Shown here: positions 1 to 6,384 of the stretch, piece by piece | Position numbering within the stretch: position 1 is the stretch's first letter | How the letters are laid out: the number at the start of each line of letters is the position of its first letter | NCBI GenBank assembly: GCA_024276295.1 | Contig: JAJRXN010000116.1 | Location: 1 to 6,384 of the forward strand | Length of the DNA stretch: 6,384 nt | Source: Acidobacteriota bacterium | GTDB taxonomy: Bacteria > Acidobacteriota > Polarisedimenticolia > J045 | Direction of reading: 5' to 3' | Made by a program: the position numbers and the translations under genes | The notes under the pieces: model-generated | Seen by the model: the letters and a program-made list of their open reading frames with translations, nothing else | The model's database searches: none | What the model was told of the DNA's origin: nothing

Positions 1-476
1 AGATGGCGGCCGTCGTCGCCGAGGCGGGCTGTCCGGTGGTGCTGATGCACATGCGGGGCGATCCGCGCACGATGCAGCGGCAGACCCGGTACGAGGACCT
101 GCTGGGCGAGATTCTCGATTTTCTCGCCGCGAGGGCCGACGCGGCCCGCGAAGCGGGAATTGCCGGTGATAGAATCGTCATCGATCCGGGGCTCGGATTC
201 GGCAAGACCCCGGAAGCGAACGAGCAGCTCCTGCGGCAGATCGGTGCGTTTCGCGCTCTCGGGTACCCAGTCCTGGTCGGTCCGTCACGCAAGAGTTTCA
301 TCGGGAGGCGGACCGGCATCGACGATCCGGGCGAGCGTCTCGGGGGCAGCCTGGCAGCCGCGGTGCTCGCGGCCCGGGAGGGGGTCGAGATCGTCAGGGT
401 CCACGACGTCGGAGCGACGCGCGCCGCGCTGGCGGTGACCGACGCTGTCGGGGCCTCCGGAACGCAGCCGCAGTGA
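1..476 (+). CDS. folP: Dihydropteroate synthase, 3' part (5' end outside window)
   Basis: Dihydropteroate synthase condenses 6-hydroxymethyl-7,8-dihydropterin pyrophosphate with p-aminobenzoate in the cytoplasm, giving dihydropteroate for folate synthesis. Counting from the codon at base 3, the visible 157 residues carry the C-terminal half of the TIM barrel: the loop strand VVLMHMRGDPRTMQ (about residues 12-25), the IDPGLGFGKT strand and loop with the following N..LL (about 60-77), the substrate-binding GPSRKSFIG loop (about 93-101), and the terminal RVHDV motif (about 132-136). These are the family's classic signatures, so the identity is firm. The ATG at base 3 lies inside the barrel and is not the start: the family is usually about 270-290 residues, so roughly 110-130 N-terminal residues are missing to the left. 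The stop is TGA at 474-476. cdaA follows after 28 bases, suggesting cotranscription. No damage is visible in the part present. Confidence 0.95.
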   Translation, partial: MAAVVAEAGCPVVLMHMRGDPRTMQRQTRYEDLLGEILDFLAARADAAREAGIAGDRIVIDPGLGFGKTPEANEQLLRQIGAFRALGYPVLVGPSRKSFIGRRTGIDDPGERLGGSLAAAVLAAREGVEIVRVHDVGATRAALAVTDAVGASGTQPQ

Positions 477-504
477 CGCGGCGGGAGACGGTGCGAGAGC
501 GCTG

Positions 505-1341
505 ATGCAGGATTTCCTCGAACTGCTCCACGTCCGCGAGCTGGCCAACCCCCTCGCCATCTTCGACATCCTGCTGCTGTGGTTCGCGATCTACCAGCTG
601 CTGGTCCTGATCCGCCGCACGCGCGCCGTGCAGATGATCTACGGCCTCCTGGCGGTGTTCATCCTGTGGTTCATCACCAGCCCCGGAAGCCTGATCGAGC
701 TGCCGGCCACGAACTTCGTCCTCACTCAGCTCTTCATCTACGGCGGCTTCGCCGTGATCGTCATCTTCCAGGGACCGATCCGGCAGGCGCTGGCCTATTT
801 CGGACGCTATCCGTTCTCGCGGCTGCGCCAGCAGGATCCGTCGGGCGAGATCATCGAGGAGATCGCGCTGGACTGCAGCGCGATGTCCTCGCGCCGGATC
901 GGCGCGCTGATCGTCATCGAGCGCGTCCAGGGACTGCGGAACTTCATCGAAACCGGGATCGAGATCGACGGCAAGGTCAGCTACGACCTGCTGATCAACA
1001 TCTTCTCGCCGCGGACCCCGCTGCACGACGGCGCGGTGCTGATCTCCGAGGGCCGCCTCGCCGCCGCGAGCTGTTTTCTGCCCCTGTCGACCAATCCTTA
1101 CATCTCGCGCGAGTTCGGCACCCGCCACCGCGCCGCGATCGGCATCACCGAGGAGTCCGACGCGATCGCCGTCGTCGTCAGCGAGGAACGCGGCGTGATC
1201 TCGGCCGCGATCGACGGGGGCTTCCAGCAGGACCTCGACGCGCGCACGCTGCGCGCCTTCCTCGAGCGCCACCTCGGCACCGAGCGCGCGGCGCGCGAGG
1301 CCCGCGACGGGCGTCCGGTGCGCCGGGCGGAGGCGTCATGA
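505..1341 (+). CDS. cdaA: Membrane diadenylate cyclase CdaA (DacA)
   Basis: CdaA condenses two ATP into cyclic di-AMP, a second messenger that in known systems controls potassium and osmolyte balance and cell-wall homeostasis. The 278-residue protein has the normal CdaA layout. Three hydrophobic helices (about residues 17-36, 43-58 and 70-88) are followed by a linker and a cytoplasmic DAC domain (about 100-255). Both catalytic motifs are intact: DGA at 175-177 (in TPLHDGAVLI) and RHR at 207-209 (in GTRHRAAIGI). The segment after the third helix reads FQGPIRQAL where most CdaA proteins have something like FQPELRRAL. The C-terminal tail (about 257-278) is rich in Arg, Glu and Ala. The start at 505 places the first helix correctly, although only a weak GAGAG (495-499) precedes it. 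The stop overlaps the start of cdaR, fitting the conserved cdaA-cdaR-glmM partnership. Activity is inferred from the intact motifs. Confidence 0.95.
   Translation: MQDFLELLHVRELANPLAIFDILLLWFAIYQLLVLIRRTRAVQMIYGLLAVFILWFITSPGSLIELPATNFVLTQLFIYGGFAVIVIFQGPIRQALAYFGRYPFSRLRQQDPSGEIIEEIALDCSAMSSRRIGALIVIERVQGLRNFIETGIEIDGKVSYDLLINIFSPRTPLHDGAVLISEGRLAAASCFLPLSTNPYISREFGTRHRAAIGITEESDAIAVVVSEERGVISAAIDGGFQQDLDARTLRAFLERHLGTERAAREARDGRPVRRAEAS
1329..1333 (+). promoter_or_regulatory. Ribosome binding site of cdaR, inside the end of cdaA
   Basis: A full GGAGG lies within the last codons of cdaA. It is 4 bases from the ATG at 1338, which overlaps the cdaA stop as ATGA, and 7 bases from a second in-frame ATG at 1341. 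Spacing slightly favours the second ATG; the choice changes the protein by one Met only. Confidence 0.6.
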
Positions 1342-2270
1342 TGCTCGAACTGCTGCGGCGCAACATCGTGCTGAAGCTGTTCGCGCTGCTGCTGGCGTTC
1401 CTGATCTGGGCCAACGTGGCGGGCCGCGGCCAGCAGATCCGCAACCTGGCCATCCCGCTCGACGTCACGCCGCCGACCGACATGCTCGTCCTCGAGTTCG
1501 AGCCGCAGGACGTGCGGATCCGCGTGCGCGGCTTCGAGGCCCAGATGGAGCGGCTGGTCCCCGAGCGCCTCTACGCCCGGATCGATCTCGCCGCGATCGA
1601 CACGCCCGGCGAGCACCGGCTGGTCGTCACGCCGCAGGACGTCTACAACGTCCCGCGCGGGATCATCGTCGAGGAGGTCCTGAACAACGAGGTGATCGTG
1701 CGGCTCGAGCGGCGTGTCGAGCGGACCCTGCGCGTCCAGCCGGAGATCAAGGGCGAGCCGGCCGAGGGCTTCAGGGTCGAGGGCGTGACGGTCGACCCGC
1801 TCGTCGTGGCGATCCGGGGACCGGAGAGCGTCGTGGCTCCGCTGGTCGACCTCCGGACGCGGCCGGTGGACATCGCGGGCGAAGCCGAGGATGTCCGGGC
1901 GGCCGTCAAGGTCGCCCCGCCGCCGGGCGCCAAGCTGATCGACTTCCCGCAGGGGGACGTCGTCAGGGTCACCGTGCGGATCGTCGAGGAACCGCGCGAG
2001 GCGTCGTGGGAGGTCGAGATCACGCCGCCAGCGGCAGGGCACGTGACGCTCCGCCCGGCGAAGGTCACCGTGACCGTCAGCGCCCCGCCGAGCAGGCTGG
2101 CCGAAGTGCGCGACACGCTGACTGTCCGGCTGCCCGAAGACGCCGTATCTTCGCGACCGAAGAGCGTACCGGTCACGGCCGATCTCGGCACTCTCGACGA
2201 GGCCCTGCGGGCCCGCGTCGAGGTGATCCGGATCGAGCCCGCCACGGTGCGCGTCAGCCCGGCACGCTGA
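1338..2270 (+). CDS. cdaR: YbbR-repeat protein, CdaA regulator CdaR
   Basis: CdaR (YbbR) proteins are membrane-anchored and carry extracytoplasmic YbbR repeats; in Firmicutes they bind CdaA and modulate c-di-AMP synthesis. This 310-residue protein has a short cytoplasmic N-terminus (MMLELLRRN), one hydrophobic helix (about 10-28, ending LIWANVAG) and then beta-rich sequence that I divide into three YbbR-like repeats: about 36-120, 129-215 and 223-308. The repeats share strand patterns such as VRIRVRGFEAQMERL, VAIRGPESVVAPL and VTVTVSAPPSRLAEV, that is, a beta strand, a small turn, then a short helix. I see no lipobox or cleavable signal peptide; the helix looks like a permanent anchor. The start overlaps the cdaA stop, implying translational coupling, and glmM follows after 39 bases. 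Family membership is well supported by helix, repeats and position. Whether it activates or inhibits CdaA here cannot be read from sequence. Confidence 0.88.
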   Translation: MMLELLRRNIVLKLFALLLAFLIWANVAGRGQQIRNLAIPLDVTPPTDMLVLEFEPQDVRIRVRGFEAQMERLVPERLYARIDLAAIDTPGEHRLVVTPQDVYNVPRGIIVEEVLNNEVIVRLERRVERTLRVQPEIKGEPAEGFRVEGVTVDPLVVAIRGPESVVAPLVDLRTRPVDIAGEAEDVRAAVKVAPPPGAKLIDFPQGDVVRVTVRIVEEPREASWEVEITPPAAGHVTLRPAKVTVTVSAPPSRLAEVRDTLTVRLPEDAVSSRPKSVPVTADLGTLDEALRARVEVIRIEPATVRVSPAR

Positions 2271-2297
2271 CCCCTTTCGGTCAGGCCGGTCCGGGCC

Positions 2298-2301
2298 GGA
2301 G
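2298..2301 (+). promoter_or_regulatory. Ribosome binding site supporting the TTG start of glmM
   Basis: GGAG sits 8 bases before the TTG at 2310. It supports that TTG as the initiation codon, because the next in-frame ATG (2379) would delete the conserved N-terminal KLFGTDGIRG motif. Confidence 0.6.
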
Positions 2302-2309
2302 AACACGTC

Positions 2310-3656
2310 TTGCGCAAGCTGTTCGGAACGGACGGGATCCGCGGCGAGGCCGGCACGCCGCCGCTCGATGGACCGACGATGTACCGGCTCGGCCGGGCGC
2401 TGGCCGCCTGGCTGGCGCGGGCGGGCGCGGATTCGCCCGCCGTCTGCCTCGGGCGCGACACGCGGGAATCGGGGGCGTTCATCACCGCCTGCCTCGCCTC
2501 GGGGCTCGACGACGGCGGCGCGCGGGCCGTCTCGGCCGGCGTGCTGCCGACGCCCGGGCTGGCCCTCGTGACCCGCAGCGGCCCGTATCGGGCGGGGCTG
2601 ATGGTCTCCGCGTCCCACAACCCGTACTACGACAACGGCGTCAAGGTGCTCGACGCCGACGGCGCCAAGCTGCCGGATGAGGCGGAGCGGGAGATCGAGC
2701 TGCTGCTCGACGAGCAGCCGGCGCCCGCGGCGGACCGGCTCGCCGACCGGCCGATCGAGGACGATCCGGGGCCCGAGGCGGCGTACCTCGAGTTCCTCGC
2801 GCGCTGCCTCGACGGGGCCCGGCTCGACGGCCTGCGGATCGTCGTCGACACGGCGCACGGGGCGGCGTTCCGTCTCGCGCCGGCCGCCCTGCGGCGCGCG
2901 GGCGCCGAGGTGATCGTCCTCGCCGACGCGCCCGACGGCCGCAACATCAACGAGGGCGTCGGTTCGATGCACCCGGACATCGTGGCGCGGGCCGTCGTCG
3001 AGCACGGCGCCGACCTCGGGTTCGCCTTCGACGGCGACGCCGACCGCTGCATCGGCGCCTCGCGCAGCGGGGCGATCCTCGACGGCGACTTCACGCTCTA
3101 CTACGCCGGCCGCGCCCTCGACCGCGCCGGGAAGCTCCCCGGCCGGACCCTCGTCGGCACCGTGATGAGCAACCTCGGGCTCGAAAAGGCGCTCGAACGG
3201 GTCGGGCTGCGGCTGCACCGCACGCCGGTCGGCGATCGCTACGTGCTCCAGGCGCTGCGGGAGGGCGGCTGGACGCTCGGCGGCGAGCAGTCGGGGCACG
3301 TGATCTTCCTCGACCACGCGCCGACCGGGGACGGCATCCTGACCGCGCTGACCATCGCGCGGCTGCTGGCGACCGGCGAGGGGGATCCCGACGCGGTCCG
3401 CCGCGAGCTGCCGCGCTTTCCGCAGGTGCTGCGCAACGTGCGCGTCCGCACCAAGCCCCGGATCGAGGACCACCCGGCCCTGGCTGACGCGGTGCGGCGA
3501 GCCGAACGCGCCATGGGCGGCGACGGTCGCGTGGTCGTCCGCTACTCGGGAACCGAGCCCAAGGCGCGGGTGATGGTCGAGGGGGTCGACGCCACCCTCG
3601 TCGAGCGGCTGGCGGCCGAGGTGGCCGGCGTCTTCGAGCGCGAAGTCGGGTTCTGA
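2310..3656 (+). CDS. glmM: Phosphoglucosamine mutase GlmM
   Basis: GlmM interconverts glucosamine-6-phosphate and glucosamine-1-phosphate, the step before UDP-GlcNAc synthesis by GlmU, and so feeds peptidoglycan and, where present, lipopolysaccharide. The 448-residue length matches the family (E. coli 445). Every hallmark is present: N-terminal KLFGTDGIRG (3-12); the phosphoserine loop SASHNPYYDNG with catalytic Ser102, the same number as in E. coli; the magnesium loop DGDADR at 241-246 (Asp241, Asp243, Asp245, again matching E. coli); the sugar-binding GGEQSGH around Glu326; and the phosphate-binding RYSGTEPKARVMVEG from Arg411. The start is a TTG, chosen because it gives MRKLFGTDGIRG and has a GGAG 8 bases upstream. 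glmM is the last gene of the folP-cdaA-cdaR-glmM run. In Firmicutes GlmM binds and inhibits CdaA, so the neighbourhood may reflect that contact; this is inference for this organism. Confidence 0.97.
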   Translation: MRKLFGTDGIRGEAGTPPLDGPTMYRLGRALAAWLARAGADSPAVCLGRDTRESGAFITACLASGLDDGGARAVSAGVLPTPGLALVTRSGPYRAGLMVSASHNPYYDNGVKVLDADGAKLPDEAEREIELLLDEQPAPAADRLADRPIEDDPGPEAAYLEFLARCLDGARLDGLRIVVDTAHGAAFRLAPAALRRAGAEVIVLADAPDGRNINEGVGSMHPDIVARAVVEHGADLGFAFDGDADRCIGASRSGAILDGDFTLYYAGRALDRAGKLPGRTLVGTVMSNLGLEKALERVGLRLHRTPVGDRYVLQALREGGWTLGGEQSGHVIFLDHAPTGDGILTALTIARLLATGEGDPDAVRRELPRFPQVLRNVRVRTKPRIEDHPALADAVRRAERAMGGDGRVVVRYSGTEPKARVMVEGVDATLVERLAAEVAGVFEREVGF

Positions 3657-3670
3657 GCGGCCTGCCCCCG

Positions 3671-3695
3671 CCCCGCTGCGGGGAGCGCGGTTCTT
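3671..3695 (+). terminator. Weak candidate terminator after glmM
   Basis: CCCCG (3671-3675) and CGGGG (3679-3683) can pair around a 3-base loop. Seven bases further on comes a short T-containing stretch, TTCTT (3691-3695). The stem is short and the T tract is imperfect and not adjacent, so this is only a suggestion based on its place 14 bases after the glmM stop. Confidence 0.25.
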
Positions 3696-3777
3696 GTGTA
3701 CCGTTGACGGCTTGCGCGGCCGGAATTCCGCGCCGGCGCCCCGGCCGAGGCCGCCGGGACGCCGTCCCCCGTGGAGC

Positions 3778-3782
3778 GGAGG
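3778..3782 (+). promoter_or_regulatory. Ribosome binding site of the carboxylase gene
   Basis: A full GGAGG sits 5 bases before the ATG at 3788. Together with the start of the biotin carboxylase fold only a few residues into the protein, it fixes the start of this gene. Confidence 0.75.
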
Positions 3783-3787
3783 CAGTC

Positions 3788-6384
3788 ATGAGTCGGACCT
3801 TTGGCCGGATCGCGATCGTCAACCGTGGCGAACCGGCGATGCGGCTGATCCACGCGGCCCGCGAGTTCGCCCGCGAGCAGGGCGAACGGCTGGTCACGAT
3901 CGCGCTGTTCACCGAGGCGGACCGCCACTCGATGTTCGTCCGGGAGGCCGACGAGGCGGTCGCGCTCGGCGAGGCGACGTTCGTCGATCCGCGCGACGGC
4001 CAGCGCAAGAGCACCTACCTCGACTACGAGCGGCTCGAGGAGGCTCTGGTGACCTCCCACGCCGATGCGGCGTGGGTCGGCTGGGGCTTCGTCGCCGAAC
4101 ACCCGGAGTTCGCCGAGCTGTGCGACCGGCTCGGGATCGTGTTCATCGGGCCGCCGGCCCGCGTGATGCGCGATCTCGGCGACAAGATCACCGCCAAGCG
4201 GATCGCGGAAAAGGCCCGCGTTCCGGTCGCCCGCTGGAGCGGCGGTCCGGTCGAGACGATCGACGAGGCGCTGACCCACGCGCGGAAGATCGGCTACCCG
4301 CTGCTGATCAAGGCCACGGCGGGCGGCGGCGGGCGCGGCATCCGGCGCGTCGCCAGCGCCGAGGAACTCGAGCAGGCGTTCGACGTCGTGCGACGCGAGG
4401 CGTTGAGCAGCTTCGGCGACGCGACGGTGTTCCTCGAGGCGATGGTCACCAACGCGCGCCACGTCGAAGTGCAGATCATCGCCGACGAGCACGAGAACGT
4501 CTGGGCGGTCGGCGTGCGCGACTGCTCGGTCCAGCGGCGCAACCAGAAGCTGATCGAGGAGTCCGGTTCGACGGCGCTCAACAGCTACCGCGAGCACAAG
4601 CTGCGCGACGCCGCGGCCCGGCTGTGCCGTGCCGCCGGCTACGTCGGCGCGGGAACCGTCGAGTTCCTCTACGACCCGACCCGGCGGCAGCTCGCGTTCA
4701 TGGAGGTCAACACGCGCCTGCAGGTCGAGCACCCGGTCACCGAGCAGACGACCGGTCTCGATCTCGTCAAGCTGCAGCTCCACGTCGCCCGCGGCGGCCA
4801 GCTCGGCGGCCGGCCGCCGCGTCCGCTCGGATACGCGATCGAGGTCCGGCTCAATGCCGAGGATCCCGACAACGGTTTCGCGCCGTCGCCGGGCCGCGTC
4901 GCGCTGCTGCGCGTGCCGACCGGCCCGGGGCTGCGGGTCGACACCGGCATCGCCGAGGGGGACCGGATCGCGCCCGAGTTCGATTCGATGGTGGCCAAGA
5001 TCATCGCCAACGGGCGCAACCGCAGCGAGGCGATCGCCCGGCTGACGCGGGCGCTGGCCGAGACGACGGTCGTCGTCCAGGGCGGGACGACCAACAAGGC
5101 GTTCCTGCTCGAGCTGCTCGAGCGCGAGGACTACCGCGAGGGCCGGGTGGACATCGGCTGGCTCGACCGGCTGATGGCCAGTGGCGAGCGCGCCGAGCGG
5201 CCGCACGCCGCGGCGGCGCTGATCGAGGCTGCGCTCGAGGTGTACCGCGAGGACCAGGAGGCCGAACGGCAGTCGTTCCTGTACTCGGCGTACCGCGGCC
5301 GGCCGCAGGTCACGCCGCGTGTCGGCCGCAAGGCGGAGCTGCGCGCCGGAGGCCAGGCCTACGACGTGATGGTCTACAGCCTCGGCGGAAACCGCTACCG
5401 GGTCGAGGTCGACGGCGCGCGCATCCCGGTCTGGCTCGAGTCGATCAGCGACTACGAGCGGCGCATGACCCTCGGCGGGACGACCCACCGGGTGGTCTCT
5501 GTCGCCGATGGCGTGGTGCACCTCGTCGAGATCGACGGCATTCCGCACCGCGTCTCCCGGGACGACGGGGGCCTGGTCCGCTCGCCCGCCCCGGCGATCG
5601 TCGTCGCGCTGCGGGTCAAGGCGGGCCAGCGCGTCGAGGCCGGCCAGACGGTCGCGGTGCTCGAGGCGATGAAGACCGAGATGCCGATCGCCGCGCCGCT
5701 CTCGGGCAGGGTGGCCGATGTGCTCGTCTCGGCCAACGAGCAGGTCGAGGCCGCCGCACCGATCGTGCGGATCGAGCCGGAGGCCGAGGAGCACGCAGGG
5801 CCGCCCACCGAACGACTGTCGTTCGACGAGTTCACGACGGCCGATCCCGACCGGCTGTCGGCCAAGGACCGCTGCCTGGCGGCGCTGCGCGAACTGCACC
5901 GGCTGGCGCTCGGCTTCGACGTCGAGCCGGAACGCGCGCGCAGCCTGGTCGCCGAACTGGAAGAGCAGCGCGAACAGGTCCCGGCGGACGACGAGGACCT
6001 GCGACTGGTCGAACTCCAGCTCCTCGATGCGTTCGCGGACATCACGTATCTCTCCGGCCGCCAGCCGCACCGCCAGGACGAGAGCGGCACGTCGGCACCG
6101 AGCCCGCAGCAGGCGCTGTTCATGTTCACCCGCGCCCTCGACGCGGCGGGCGAAGGGCTGCCCCCGTGGTTCGTCACCGCCCTCGAACGAGCGCTCTCGC
6201 ACTACGGCGTCGGATCGCTCGAACGCTCGCGGGAACTCGAGGAGGCGCTGGTCTGGATGCTCAAGGCGCACGCCAACGTCGAATCGCAGGTGATCGGCGT
6301 GACATCGGTGCTCGAGCGCTTCCTGCGGGACGACGAGGTCCTGCGCCGGTTCGCCGACGACGACCTGCGCTCGCTGCTCGGCCG
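3788..6384 (+). CDS. Single-chain biotin-dependent acyl-CoA carboxylase, N-terminal 865 residues (3' end outside window)
   Basis: The open frame continues past the right edge. Residues 6-460 form a biotin carboxylase domain that charges biotin with bicarbonate and ATP. It has IAIVNRGEPAMR (8-19), Lys133 in LGDK, the glycine-rich ATP loop after Lys175 (KATAGGGGRGIRR), RHVEVQI with His225, VQRRNQK with Lys254, Glu292, and the catalytic EVNTRLQVEHP (Glu306, Asn308, Arg310, Glu314), so all expected catalytic residues are present. Residues about 480-590 are beta-rich, consistent with a BT-type linking domain. Residues 597-662 are a biotinyl domain, EAMKTEM, with Lys629 as the biotin site. Residues about 675-865 are mostly helical and charged and match no domain I can name. 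Family members of this shape usually continue into a carboxyltransferase domain, which would lie beyond the window. Acetyl-CoA or propionyl-CoA are likely substrates, but the specificity-determining part is not visible. Motifs such as WVGWGF (96-101), GPP (121-123), LGDK and WSGG (150-153) recall eukaryotic acetyl-CoA carboxylase. A preceding 131-base gap suggests separate transcription from glmM. Confidence 0.9.
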   Translation, partial: MSRTFGRIAIVNRGEPAMRLIHAAREFAREQGERLVTIALFTEADRHSMFVREADEAVALGEATFVDPRDGQRKSTYLDYERLEEALVTSHADAAWVGWGFVAEHPEFAELCDRLGIVFIGPPARVMRDLGDKITAKRIAEKARVPVARWSGGPVETIDEALTHARKIGYPLLIKATAGGGGRGIRRVASAEELEQAFDVVRREALSSFGDATVFLEAMVTNARHVEVQIIADEHENVWAVGVRDCSVQRRNQKLIEESGSTALNSYREHKLRDAAARLCRAAGYVGAGTVEFLYDPTRRQLAFMEVNTRLQVEHPVTEQTTGLDLVKLQLHVARGGQLGGRPPRPLGYAIEVRLNAEDPDNGFAPSPGRVALLRVPTGPGLRVDTGIAEGDRIAPEFDSMVAKIIANGRNRSEAIARLTRALAETTVVVQGGTTNKAFLLELLEREDYREGRVDIGWLDRLMASGERAERPHAAAALIEAALEVYREDQEAERQSFLYSAYRGRPQVTPRVGRKAELRAGGQAYDVMVYSLGGNRYRVEVDGARIPVWLESISDYERRMTLGGTTHRVVSVADGVVHLVEIDGIPHRVSRDDGGLVRSPAPAIVVALRVKAGQRVEAGQTVAVLEAMKTEMPIAAPLSGRVADVLVSANEQVEAAAPIVRIEPEAEEHAGPPTERLSFDEFTTADPDRLSAKDRCLAALRELHRLALGFDVEPERARSLVAELEEQREQVPADDEDLRLVELQLLDAFADITYLSGRQPHRQDESGTSAPSPQQALFMFTRALDAAGEGLPPWFVTALERALSHYGVGSLERSRELEEALVWMLKAHANVESQVIGVTSVLERFLRDDEVLRRFADDDLRSLLG

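Larger units (their letters stand above)
3657..3787 (+). other. GC-rich spacer between glmM and the carboxylase gene
   Basis: This 131-base gap contains no plausible gene. It holds a short hairpin at 3671-3683, a perfect 10-base palindrome (3721-3730, CGGAATTCCG), and an overlapping inverted repeat with arms GCGCGG (3714-3719) and CCGCGC (3728-3733) around an 8-base loop. A TTGACG at 3704-3709 resembles a -35 element, but no matching -10 box lies at normal spacing. The gap is where one would expect the glmM unit to end and a carboxylase promoter to lie, but in DNA this GC-rich short inverted repeats arise easily by chance. Confidence 0.5.

Noticed and set aside
3..5. ATG at base 3 as the start of folP
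   Set aside because: It falls within the TIM barrel. The upstream part of the enzyme, including the first conserved pterin-binding motifs, is missing, so the gene begins before the window.
579..1337. The cdaR frame stays open far upstream through cdaA, suggesting a longer protein or overlapping gene
   Set aside because: The upstream part translates to Arg/Pro/Ala-rich sequence with no family resemblance, while cdaA in the other frame is intact. The GGAGG and ATG at 1329-1340 and the membrane helix right after them fix the real cdaR start.
1098..3473. Long open frame (791 codons) on the - strand spanning three + strand genes
   Set aside because: It crosses the cdaA, cdaR and glmM coding regions, whose products have clear family motifs, and its own translation looks like an antisense shadow without domains.
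3704..3709. TTGACG as a -35 box for the carboxylase gene
   Set aside because: No acceptable -10 element lies 16-18 bases downstream. The only AT-rich bases nearby (AATT at 3724-3727) are too close.
4511..4560. Asn252 in VQRRNQK, where E. coli AccC has His, as a damaged active site
   Set aside because: Asn at this position is, to my knowledge, common in fused acyl-CoA carboxylases, and the key Lys254 is kept.
3542..6271. Very long open frame (909 codons) on the - strand, opposite the carboxylase gene
   Set aside because: The translation is a low-complexity mix of Arg, Asp, Leu, Ala, Val and Gly with no recognisable domain. In GC-rich genes stops are rare on the opposite strand, and the + strand gene has intact catalytic motifs throughout.

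Overview
The window is a gene-dense, strongly GC-rich stretch (roughly 70% by eye, with heavy G/C use at third codon positions). All five genes read on the + strand. They are the 3' part of a dihydropteroate synthase gene (folP), a membrane diadenylate cyclase (cdaA/dacA), a YbbR-repeat protein (cdaR), a complete phosphoglucosamine mutase (glmM), and, after a 131-base gap, the first 865 codons of a large biotin-dependent acyl-CoA carboxylase that runs off the right edge. I see no RNA genes, mobile elements or CRISPR arrays.

Organism: a high-GC bacterium. folP next to glmM is the arrangement familiar from Proteobacteria such as E. coli, while cdaA-cdaR-glmM is the cluster familiar from Firmicutes. 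Here the two are merged into one run, folP-cdaA-cdaR-glmM. The GC content, this merged layout and the fused carboxylase suggest a high-GC Gram-negative-type lineage, for example Acidobacteriota or Myxococcota. I cannot fix the phylum from this window.

Region 1 (1-3656) looks like one transcription unit. folP and cdaA are 28 bases apart, cdaA and cdaR overlap by 4 bases (ATGA), and cdaR and glmM are 39 bases apart. FolP makes dihydropteroate for folate. CdaA makes c-di-AMP at the membrane. CdaR is a membrane-anchored YbbR protein known to regulate CdaA in Firmicutes. GlmM makes glucosamine-1-phosphate for peptidoglycan and, in Gram-negatives, lipopolysaccharide. In Firmicutes GlmM also binds and inhibits CdaA, so the cluster plausibly ties second-messenger synthesis to cell-envelope precursor supply.

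Region 2 (3657-3787) is a short GC-rich spacer with several small inverted repeats, one of them a weak terminator candidate after glmM.

Region 3 (3788-6384) encodes a single-chain carboxylase with a biotin carboxylase domain, a linking beta-rich region, a biotinyl domain (Lys629) and a helical region continuing past the edge. Several biotin carboxylase motifs resemble eukaryotic multidomain acetyl-CoA carboxylase more than E. coli AccC. A carboxyltransferase domain would be expected downstream but is not visible. This is the most interesting item here; the rest is recognisable housekeeping and signalling.
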